Positions 9,152-16,382 of a stretch of 64,000 bases of DNA are shown here, one piece after another. Location of the stretch: positions 1 to 64,000 of the forward strand of contig NZ_CP072551.1 of the NCBI RefSeq assembly GCF_019343495.1, read 5' to 3'. The stretch's first letter is position 1; each line of letters starts with the position of its first letter. The notes beneath the pieces are model-generated. The model was not told the origin of the DNA. It ran no database searches and was given only the letters and a program-made list of their open reading frames with translations. A program made the translations under genes and the position numbers. This DNA comes from Acinetobacter lwoffii. GTDB taxonomy: Bacteria > Pseudomonadota > Gammaproteobacteria > Pseudomonadales > Moraxellaceae.

Positions 9152-9841
9152 TTATGCTTGAATATCTAAGGTCATTTCAATTTTGTCCTGTGACCAGATT
9201 TCGATGTCATATTCAATCACTAGATCATCTGATTTTGAAATACGTTCAATATAAGTGGCGGTTTGACTTAAAGGAATACCTAAGTGCTGGCTCTCAAAAT
9301 GAGACACACCGGTATTTTTAATTTTTAACTGACTACTCGTGTAATTATAATGAAAGTGATTTTTAATGACATCTTGTACCGAAGTAATCACATCATAATT
9401 CAGCACATTTGGAAACAGCGCAACAGGTAAATAATTATATTCTAGAAGTACAGGTACATCATCAGCATAACGTAAACGAATAATTTCAATAAAGCCCAAT
9501 TTACGATTTTCTTCACTAAAAAGATTACTGTGATCCAATCGCTCCAACTGTCTGGTCGAGATTAGTTCAGTTCTGACATTAAAACCCTGTGCCTTCATAT
9601 AAGAACGAAAATTTTCAATTGAGTTTGGAGAATATTGAATTTTTTTATTACTCACGAACCAGCCGAGATTTTGCCGTTTGAAAATTTTATCTTCGGCACG
9701 AAGCTGTTCATAGGCCTTACGCACTGTTTCCCTTGAACAGTCAAACTTTAATGCCAAGTACCGTTCGGATGGAATCATTTGATTAGAACTATAATTTTTC
9801 AATTCAGCCTCAATCAAATCTCTGATTTCCATATACTTCAT
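9152..9841 (-). CDS. GntR-family regulator with UTRA ligand domain
   Basis: This 229-aa HutC-type repressor has a winged helix near residues 22-65 (IPSERYLALKFDCSRETVRK, GWFVSNKKI) and a UTRA effector domain from about 85 to the end (LGFIEIIRLRYADDVPVLLE). Effectors of the subfamily are usually small metabolites. No obvious target operon adjoins it. A TAGAC-N7-GTCTA inverted repeat lies about 200 bp upstream (10038-10054) and could be its operator, although this is only positional. It stands alone among IS relics. Confidence 0.8.
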   Translation of the reverse strand: MKYMEIRDLIEAELKNYSSNQMIPSERYLALKFDCSRETVRKAYEQLRAEDKIFKRQNLGWFVSNKKIQYSPNSIENFRSYMKAQGFNVRTELISTRQLERLDHSNLFSEENRKLGFIEIIRLRYADDVPVLLEYNYLPVALFPNVLNYDVITSVQDVIKNHFHYNYTSSQLKIKNTGVSHFESQHLGIPLSQTATYIERISKSDDLVIEYDIEIWSQDKIEMTLDIQA

Positions 9842-10680
9842 TCAGTGAATCCAGTGAGTGCTCATAAATGATAAAGATAGTACTAAATTAAAGAACAGAG
9901 GAAAATTAAAAACAAGGTACGATCAGTAAAAAGATGCATTCCTTTGTTTTAATGAGAATGTTTAGCAGCATGATTAATACGTGATTCTGAGAGAATATCG
10001 TTGTCCATTCATAATGTTATCATTTATGCAAAAAGAATAGACTAAATTTGTCTAGGAGAGTGGTGACGGTTCAATCTAACTAAAAGGCATCTACCAAATG
10101 GCGGCTATTCGTAATAGTCGACTGAGAAAATCACGTACCTTGATTCTAAGCAGTTATTGCCCACCTCCATACTAGCACGTTTCCTGGCACAGTCCCTATC
10201 TGTACACTTGAATGCCTTTGACTATCTAAAGGTAATCTTTAAGAAAATGGGATTTATAGGGCAATATACTAAGATCTCTAGATCTGTTGAATTCGGCAAG
10301 CTCACTGAGTGTGGTTCCGTAACGTGACACTAGGTAACGTCTTGGGCTGCTGTCTGTAGGCAAAAATTAAAGCTGTGGTTTAAGGCTGGCATATTTTAAG
10401 ATTTATTTTAATTTACCACTGATGTCTGGATTTTTAGCTAATTATACCATATCCAAAAAACATATATTTACTAATAATTGCTTAGGCTATTTATTATAAA
10501 AAACAACCATATATCATTGATATATGAACATTTATTTCTATTTTTTCTATAGACATAAATTAATTAATTTTTTAGGCCCCCATACACTATCTAAGCTGAG
10601 TCAATTAAAACCTGGTATAAGTCAATGTCACATTGACTTATAGAAATAATATTTAAAAACCTTTTTTTATTTTGAATTAG
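9842..10680. other. Long intergenic stretch without recognisable gene
   Basis: About 840 bp with no convincing coding sequence in either direction. Visible structure is limited to TAGAC-N7-GTCTA at 10038-10054 and a perfect 27-bp odd palindrome at 10616-10642. The segment from 10380 on is strongly AT-rich. Confidence 0.5.
10616..10642. repeat. Perfect 13-1-13 palindrome
   Basis: TATAAGTCAATGT, a single C, then ACATTGACTTATA. Every base of the arms pairs. No T-run follows directly, so an operator or recombination site fits better than a terminator. Confidence 0.6.
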
Positions 10681-11459
10681 GGTGTCATCAATTAGCTTGA
10701 GAAAATCCTACCGGTCCTCATAATTTCTTCATGAATAAACGCTATGCATTAATAGATGATTGGTGGGAACAGGTTAAAGATCTGTTACCTGGACGAATGG
10801 GTACTGTTGGAGTAACGGCCAAAGATAACCGACTATTTGTTGAAGCGCTATCGTTCAGGTATCCCGTGGCGAGACTTACCCGAACGCTTCGGTGATTTTA
10901 GAGTAGTGCATACTCGTTTTAGTCTTTGGGCTAAAACAGGTGTGTGGCAGAGAGTCTTTGAAGTGCTGTCACATGACCGTGACAATGAATATGTGATGTT
11001 AGACTGCACCCCATTGTACGTGCTTACCAACACAGCGCTGGGAGGAAATCAGGCGAATAGGCGCAGTAAAGGGGGCTTAAGCACCAAAATTCATGCCCGT
11101 ACTGATGCTTTAGGCAACCCGACAGGATTTTATCTCACGGATGGGCAGGTTCATGACTTAAACGGTTCAGATGTGTTGCTGGACTTATCGTTGAGCCAGA
11201 CCTGGCTTATGGATAAAGCCTACAACTCCAGGGATCGGGTCATTGATCTAATTTTAGAGGCGAAGGGTCAAGTTGTGATGCCAGCGAAAAGTAATTCTAT
11301 TGATCAGCGTGATTATGATTGACATATCTACAAGGCAAGACATCTGATCGAGAATTTTTTTGCCAAGCTCAAACAATATCATGCTATTGCCACACGCTAT
11401 GATAAATTGGCTCAAAACTTCTTATCAGCGATCTTTCTGGCTTAATTGATAACACGTCC
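10681..11459 (+). mobile_element. IS5-family (IS427 group) element, defective
   Basis: The imperfect terminal repeats are GGTGTCATCAATTA at the left and its near-complement TAATTGATAACACGTCC at the right. A TA on each side fits the target preference of the group. The transposase is broken (see the pseudogene entry). Confidence 0.75.
10731..11445 (+). pseudogene. IS5/IS427 transposase, frameshift and internal stop
   Basis: Frame 1 starts MNKRYALIDDWWEQVKDLLP and stops after RLTRTLR. The second frame resumes at GIPWRDLPERFGDFRVVHTR, carries the DDE features (LDCTPLYV, GGLSTKIHARTDALGNP, LMDKAYNSRD) and reaches a TGA after QRDYD near 11320. The same frame then continues YKARHLIENFFAKLKQYH. The shift removes a few residues, and the TGA looks like a point mutation, so the product is probably inactive. 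Confidence 0.8.
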
Positions 11460-11474
11460 TAGTTTGAGATTGTC

Positions 11475-11505
11475 AAAAAAAGTGTAGCAACTTGCTACAC
11501 TTTTT
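11475..11505 (-). terminator. Terminator overlapping the end of parB
   Basis: The stem AGTGTAGC/GCTACACT around AACTT is flanked by A and T runs. The parB stop codon (11495-11497) lies inside the hairpin. An essentially identical hairpin follows repB at 15226. Confidence 0.7.
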
Positions 11506-12406
11506 CACTTTTCTGAATAAGCTGTTTTAAAAAATCTTCTAGTTGTAAGAGACTAGCTTCGTCAATTTCCGAGATATTCAGAGAAACCTTAAGCTGTTTT
11601 TGATTGAGTTTGATATTCCCCGCAATCTTACCTGCATATTCAATTTTTCTAACCACAGATGTTGTGGTCAGTTTTCCTGGATCCTGACTCAATATTTTTT
11701 CAGCATAGGCAGTAACTTTACTTTGCTCTAGTTTTTTGTCTTTTACTTTTTCCCAAGCCCCTAGCAAAGCCTTTTCGGCCTCAGAAAGTTGCTCTATATG
11801 ATCCGACAGAAATTTTTTGAATGCAGTTGCAGCAGTACGACCTAGTAGGCCTGGTTCCACATCAAGGTCATTTAAAATTACTTGAGGCAGTTTTTCGTAT
11901 GCTAAATACTTGTACATATCTTCGCGATTTAAACCCAGTGAATTGGCTAAACGTTGCTTGTTTTTCTTTAACTTCTCATCAAGTGAGTTCAGGCCAATAA
12001 AAATTTCATAATCTGTCAGGTCCTGACGCTTTAAATTCTCTGCTAAGGTTAACAAAGATGCTTCTACATTATTCGCATCAATGATAATCGCTTCAATCAC
12101 AGACTTGCCGAGTAAATGGTGCGCCCGTAAGCGCCGCTCGCCTGCAATGAGTTCATATTTCAGATTATCAAGTTTACGTACTGTAATGGGCTGCAACAGA
12201 CCGACTTCATTAATGGAATCCGCCAGTTCTTTTAATTGTGACTCTTCAAATAATTTACGCGGCTGGTTTGGACTGCGGCTAATATCCTCAATAGGAACAT
12301 TACGTCTAAACTCTTTCAGCTCTCTAATATTGTCTTTCTGTGCTTGCTGATGTTTTTCTGTATTCTGTTTCAGTTTCTGAGCTAAAAGCTCTTTGGTGCT
12401 TGCCAT
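11495..12406 (-). CDS. parB: Plasmid partition protein ParB
   Basis: This 303-aa centromere-binding CTPase of the ParB/Spo0J family has the N-terminal ParB nuclease-like fold (IPIEDISRSPNQPRKLFEE), the ELIAGERRLRAHHLLG motif and the TLAENLKRQDLTDYEIFIGL segment near residues 120-145. An HTH region (RLANSLGLNREDMYKYLAY) follows. It is 13 bp downstream of parA on the same strand and divergent from repB, with the iteron origin between. It segregates the plasmid together with ParA. The parS site was not identified. Confidence 0.9.
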   Translation of the reverse strand: MASTKELLAQKLKQNTEKHQQAQKDNIRELKEFRRNVPIEDISRSPNQPRKLFEESQLKELADSINEVGLLQPITVRKLDNLKYELIAGERRLRAHHLLGKSVIEAIIIDANNVEASLLTLAENLKRQDLTDYEIFIGLNSLDEKLKKNKQRLANSLGLNREDMYKYLAYEKLPQVILNDLDVEPGLLGRTAATAFKKFLSDHIEQLSEAEKALLGAWEKVKDKKLEQSKVTAYAEKILSQDPGKLTTTSVVRKIEYAGKIAGNIKLNQKQLKVSLNISEIDEASLLQLEDFLKQLIQKSEKV

Positions 12407-12419
12407 AATACTCTCAGGT

Positions 12420-13193
12420 TTAAACTTTAGCTACAATTTCATTGGCAAGGCTTTCAAAAGCCTTACGTACTTTTGAATTTTTTTCTACATTCAAAAGTGA
12501 TTGTTGCAGAATCGCTGCTTGATTAACTTTAGTACTTTGAGGAATGGTGGTCTCTAAAAGTTTTCCTACCTGTTTTAAGGCTTCATTCCGAATCAGCTTA
12601 CAGACATTCTGACGTTCATCATGCTTAATTAGTAAAGCGCCTAAAAGCTCTAAATCTGGATTAATACGTTTGATCTTTTCAAGATGATTTAAAAGATCTG
12701 TTACCCCATACAATCCATATTGTGATCCGGATTCGATAGGAATAATGACATGTGTTGAAGATGCCAGGGCATTGCTGGTTAATAATTTAAGACTAGGTGG
12801 ACAGTCGATCAATATAAAATCATAAAGATCTTTTAACAGTTCTAACTTGATATTTAACTCTTCAGAAGGACGGGGAGCTTCTTCTTTTAGTTGGTCTTCA
12901 GTTTTTCCTAAATTCAAGGAACCATAAATTAATGATACTTTTTCAAAGTTCGTTTCTTCTTGTAATGCATCTGCCAACAACGAAATATCGCCCACTAGTA
13001 ATTCTGCTGTAGTCACAACAATTTCGCTTGGATGTTGGATCCCAATGTGTAAACTTGCGTTTGCTTGAGGATCTAAATCAATGACTAAAACCTTGTTGCC
13101 CAGATTGGCAAGTTCTGAGGCTAGGTGCACAACAGTCGTTGTTTTGCCACATCCGCCTTTATGATTAGCAACAGTAATAATTTTTGCAGACAT
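12420..13193 (-). CDS. parA: Plasmid partition ATPase ParA
   Basis: This 257-aa Walker-type ParA/Soj ATPase has a deviant Walker A motif KGGCGKTT at residues 11-18, LVIDLDPQANAS near 38-49 and FILIDCPPS in the middle. The short N-terminus without an HTH places it in the type Ib-like short ParA group. It is first in a parA-parB operon reading away from the iteron origin. It drives plasmid segregation on the nucleoid. Confidence 0.93.
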   Translation of the reverse strand: MSAKIITVANHKGGCGKTTTVVHLASELANLGNKVLVIDLDPQANASLHIGIQHPSEIVVTTAELLVGDISLLADALQEETNFEKVSLIYGSLNLGKTEDQLKEEAPRPSEELNIKLELLKDLYDFILIDCPPSLKLLTSNALASSTHVIIPIESGSQYGLYGVTDLLNHLEKIKRINPDLELLGALLIKHDERQNVCKLIRNEALKQVGKLLETTIPQSTKVNQAAILQQSLLNVEKNSKVRKAFESLANEIVAKV

Positions 13194-13420
13194 GCGTGTC
13201 AGATGCTTCCGTATTTGAATGTTTAGTAATATAAATAACTTTCACTCATCTTACTATAGTTTTAAAATTTATAAATCCTATTTGTTCAGATGTAAAACAG
13301 CTTAAAAATAAATCTTTAACTAAGCTAGCTTAATTAATAATTAGAATAATTAGTTATTTAGCTAATTAATAATTAAGAGTGTATTTTTATTATATAAAAC
13401 AAATGCTTAGAGTTTTAAAA

Positions 13421-13570
13421 GTGGAAGCTTTGTCACTCTAAAGTGGAAGGTCTGTCACTCTAAAGTGGAAGGTTTGTCACTCTAAAGTGGAAGGTCTGTC
13501 ACTCTAAAGTGGAAGCTTTGTCACTCTAAAGTGGAAGGTCTGTCACTAGGGTGGAAGGTTTGTCACTGCT
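13421..13570 (+). repeat. Seven tandem RepB iterons, 22-bp period
   Basis: Units start at 13421, 13443, 13465, 13487, 13509, 13531 and 13551. The core is GTGGAAG, two or three variable bases, then TGTCACTCTAAA. Variation is limited to CTT, GTC or GTT after GTGGAAG, and units 6-7 lack TCTAAA. There is no spacer between units. Confidence 0.92.
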
Positions 13571-13688
13571 ATTTTTTAAACCGCTATTTTTATTTAAAAA
13601 TAATTTAAAAAACAATTATTTAATATGTTAATAAAGTCTCGTAACTAAGCCTTAAAGGTGGAAGGGTTGTCACTGTATATTCTTAACC

Positions 13689-13697
13689 TGTGGATAA
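13689..13697 (+). promoter_or_regulatory. DnaA box
   Basis: TGTGGATAA, a perfect match to the complement of TTATCCACA, lies within the origin downstream of the iteron array. Confidence 0.65.
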
Positions 13698-13951
13698 TCT
13701 GTTTTTATTGGATATTTCCTGATGATTATATGTGCAGTTATACCTTTCGAATCTAACTGAAAGGTGGAAGCCTTGTCACATCAGGGTTTCTATTTAACTT
13801 AACCTATCTGAATGTGGGTGAAAAAAGTAAAAATAGTCATTCTAAACTGTAATTTCGGGGGCTAAAGGTGGAAGGTCTGTCACTGTAGGGTGGAAATACT
13901 GTATTTAATTCCACTTTAAAGGCAAAAAACCGGATAATAACGCTTTTTTTT

Positions 13952-13968
13952 GATGACGGACCTTCCAC
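13952..13968 (-). repeat. Inverted iteron copy upstream of repB
   Basis: TGACGGACCTTCCAC is the complement of the iteron core with one change. It is about 85 bp before the repB start, where autoregulatory inverted sites are expected. Confidence 0.6.
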
Positions 13969-14050
13969 TTTTAGAATCTTGTGGTGAAAGTCTTGAAAGT
14001 TTTTCCACTTTTGTATATAAAAACTAAGTCAAATTATAAATATCACGGTT

Positions 14051-15223
14051 ATGACAGAATCTGAACCATTGCAAGAAGAAACGAATTATATTCCCTACTG
14101 TATAGGCAACATTCGCCATAATGGCGTTGTCAGTACCAGTAACCGCTTAATTCGCCCAATCGAGTTGTCATCCAATGAATATAAGGCACTTCTATATGCA
14201 ATGGCGGTTGCGAATTATAGTGAGAAAAATAGGGTAGATGGTGAAATTACCGAACAAACTTATATTTATTTGTATAAGGATGATTTGGCAGATTTACTAG
14301 GATTAAATAAACGTAACTCAATTAATGTTGCAATAGATCGGATCTATAAAGAGCTTTCATCCCGGGTAGCTCATTTTATTATTGAGGAGCCTGCTGATAA
14401 TGGTAAGAGAAAGACTAAAAAAGTACATTCTGTCGTTCCCATTATCCGTGAGTTAAGATGGGAAGATGACTCTAAAAATGCGATTCAGATTCGTTTTACT
14501 AGTGAGGTGTTGCCGTATTTCACTCAACTGGCTGGGGGTAATTTTACTACCTATCAGCTAAAACATCTTTTTGCCCTAGATTCTGTTGCCAGTATGAGTC
14601 TTTATACTTATTTCATTAAAAACGAATTTAAGTACGCCAATCAAAAGAGTTATGAAGTGCCATTACTTTTAGAAAACTTGAAAGCACTGATTGATATTAA
14701 TGAAACCAAATATGATCGCTGGGTAGATTTTAGACGCTATGTATTAGACAAAATAGTGGCAGAAATTAACGAAAATACAGATCTACAATTAGAGTATGAA
14801 ACCGTTAAGAAAGGCCGTCCAATTGTAGGTGTGAATTTTAAACTGCATCATCGGATTGCTGATAAGGCACTGGATGAAATTGCAGTGATCGAAAAAATCT
14901 ATCTTGATGTTCCATTTGAAGACAATGCATCCGTAAAAGAATTAGGGGCTAAATTCGATACGAATGTACGTTCTTGGTATATTTTTAATAATGATGAAAA
15001 TTATCAGCAGTTCAAGAAGTGGTTTAAAAAAGTAGGATGCCTCACTGACTCTCAAGCAAATATTGTCATTAATGACACTTTATTCCAAATGGATTTTGCT
15101 GAAATTGGTATGGGGCTGAATGACTTTAAACGAAATATGAAGCATAAACTTAAAAACAATCCGGAATTCGTTCAAAGTATTCGTGAAAGACTGAATGATA
15201 TTTTTGGTAAAGAGCTGATCTAG
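14051..15223 (+). CDS. repB: Rep_3-family replication initiator with C-terminal DUF5710-like domain
   Basis: This 390-aa initiator binds the adjacent iterons to start plasmid replication. The Rep_3 winged-helix pair spans about residues 25-260 (RLIRPIELSSNEYKALLYAM, DSVASMSLYTYFIKNEF). Beyond it, at about residues 288-325, is LDVPFEDNASVKELGAKFD followed by VRSWYIF and QFKKWF. This resembles the DUF5710 module (LxVPF-K-LGAxWD-WYV), usually met in plasmid primase or antirestriction-type proteins. The family is usually about 300-320 aa, so the extra domain accounts for the length. Confidence 0.9.
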   Translation: MTESEPLQEETNYIPYCIGNIRHNGVVSTSNRLIRPIELSSNEYKALLYAMAVANYSEKNRVDGEITEQTYIYLYKDDLADLLGLNKRNSINVAIDRIYKELSSRVAHFIIEEPADNGKRKTKKVHSVVPIIRELRWEDDSKNAIQIRFTSEVLPYFTQLAGGNFTTYQLKHLFALDSVASMSLYTYFIKNEFKYANQKSYEVPLLLENLKALIDINETKYDRWVDFRRYVLDKIVAEINENTDLQLEYETVKKGRPIVGVNFKLHHRIADKALDEIAVIEKIYLDVPFEDNASVKELGAKFDTNVRSWYIFNNDENYQQFKKWFKKVGCLTDSQANIVINDTLFQMDFAEIGMGLNDFKRNMKHKLKNNPEFVQSIRERLNDIFGKELI

Positions 15224-15225
15224 CG

Positions 15226-15254
15226 AAAAGTGTAGCAACTTGCTACACTTTTTT
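15226..15254 (+). terminator. repB terminator, copy of the parB hairpin
   Basis: AAAAGTGTAGC, AACTT, GCTACACTTTTTT. Stem, loop and flanks match the parB hairpin at 11475-11505. Confidence 0.75.
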
Positions 15255-15301
15255 AGATATATGTTCGTAAAGAATACAAGTGGTAAGGACCCTAGGATAA
15301 A

Positions 15302-15440
15302 AACGACTCTGTTGCATAAAGGCTTTAGAGATAGATCTTCCCTAAGTTATCCAAATTCAAGTGACAACTTGGGTATGAGGTCTGCCTAATTTCTTAAATC
15401 TATTCAAAACGTAAGCGTTCGCTGAACACACCTTATGAAC
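15302..15440 (-). pseudogene. IS5-family 3' end relic
   Basis: Read on the minus strand it encodes VLNRFKKLGRPHTQVVT and a stop, then an untranslated tail to a terminus GACTCTGTTGCATAAAGG. The same 3' end occurs at 44580-44690. Only the last 20 or so codons survive. Confidence 0.65.
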
Positions 15441-15512
15441 TCATCCTATAAGCCTTAATTTAGTCCCTACTTAAAAACAAGTGGGGACTAAATTTATGAC
15501 TACAAATAACTA

Positions 15513-16291
15513 GGGTCTGTTGACATTTACTGTTCATAACTGGCAAAAGTTGAAAGTTATTCTGCGTAATTTATCCATTCACCACAACTCAAATTTACGC
15601 AATTTTATTGAAGCTATTCTCTATAGAATTAGAACAGGCTGTCCGTGGCGAGATATTCCTTGTTGTTTTGGTCATTCAAACTCTATTTTCAAACGTTTTA
15701 ATCGTTGGTCAAGCAGCGGTAAGTTACTTAGATTATTCAAATTACTAGCCTCATGCCCCGATATGGAGTGGATTTTTATTGATGGCTCTCATGTACGTGC
15801 TCATCAACATTCTGCCGGCATAGCGAATCAATCTATTTCTAAAAGTGTAGGAGGAAACTCCTCAAAAATACATTTGATTGTTGATGCACATGGCAATCCT
15901 ATTGATTTCATGATTACCGATGGAACCACACATGATGTTAAAGTTGCACCTGATTTAATATCAACATTAGATTTAAAAGAGACAAAAGTGGTATGTGCAG
16001 ATAAAGGCTATGATTCAGAACCACTGCGTGAACAGATCAGGAAAACAGGGACTAAAGCGAATATACCAAAGAAAACAAATAGCCAATCGAACAATGACCA
16101 TATGGACTGGTATTTATATAAAATCAGGCATTTAGTTGAAAATATGTTTTGTAGATTAAAGCAATTTAGAGGAATAGCTACTCGATATGACAAGCTCAAA
16201 AGAAATTATCAAAGTTCTGTTGCTTTAGCCTGTATATTTTTATGGCTACCTTTATAGGGTTAATTATGAACAGTAAATGTCAACAGACCCT
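15513..16291 (+). mobile_element. Intact IS5-family (IS427-like) element, 779 bp
   Basis: Perfect 26-bp terminal inverted repeats begin GGGTCTGTTGACATTTACTG. A TA dinucleotide lies at both ends (15511-15512 and 16292-16293), the expected target duplication. The element sits between repB and the mobilisation genes. Confidence 0.92.
15520..16257 (+). CDS. IS5-family transposase
   Basis: This 245-aa DDE transposase starts at a TTG (15520) inside the left inverted repeat; no earlier ATG exists. It carries RTGCPWRDIPCCFGHSNSIF, the first Asp in IFIDGSHVRAHQ, GGNSSKIHLIVDAHGNP, the second Asp in VCADKGYDSEPL, and the Glu in IRHLVENMFCRLKQFRGIA. The frame is unbroken, so the element is probably active. 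Confidence 0.88.
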   Translation: MTFTVHNWQKLKVILRNLSIHHNSNLRNFIEAILYRIRTGCPWRDIPCCFGHSNSIFKRFNRWSSSGKLLRLFKLLASCPDMEWIFIDGSHVRAHQHSAGIANQSISKSVGGNSSKIHLIVDAHGNPIDFMITDGTTHDVKVAPDLISTLDLKETKVVCADKGYDSEPLREQIRKTGTKANIPKKTNSQSNNDHMDWYLYKIRHLVENMFCRLKQFRGIATRYDKLKRNYQSSVALACIFLWLPL

Positions 16292-16382
16292 AATCTTTTT
16301 ATGATTTAGCCTAAGTATAATTCTTAGGCTATTTTTATAAACTATGATTCAAATTGCATAAAAATTTGTTTAGGCAATTGTC

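Larger units (their letters stand above)
13194..14050. other. Plasmid origin region (oriV)
   Basis: This is the divergent parA/repB interval. From left to right it has an AT-rich block (13205-13420) with a duplicated TAATTAATAATTA, the tandem iterons (13421-13570), a DnaA box TGTGGATAA at 13689-13697, further single iterons near 13658, 13764 and 13868, and an inverted iteron near 13952-13968. This is the layout of iteron-controlled Rep_3 plasmids, where RepB binds direct repeats to initiate and inverted repeats to autorepress. Confidence 0.85.

Noticed and set aside
13421..13570. Regular repeats that could suggest a CRISPR array
   Set aside because: The 22-bp units are contiguous with no spacers and lie between parA and repB. 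They are replication iterons.
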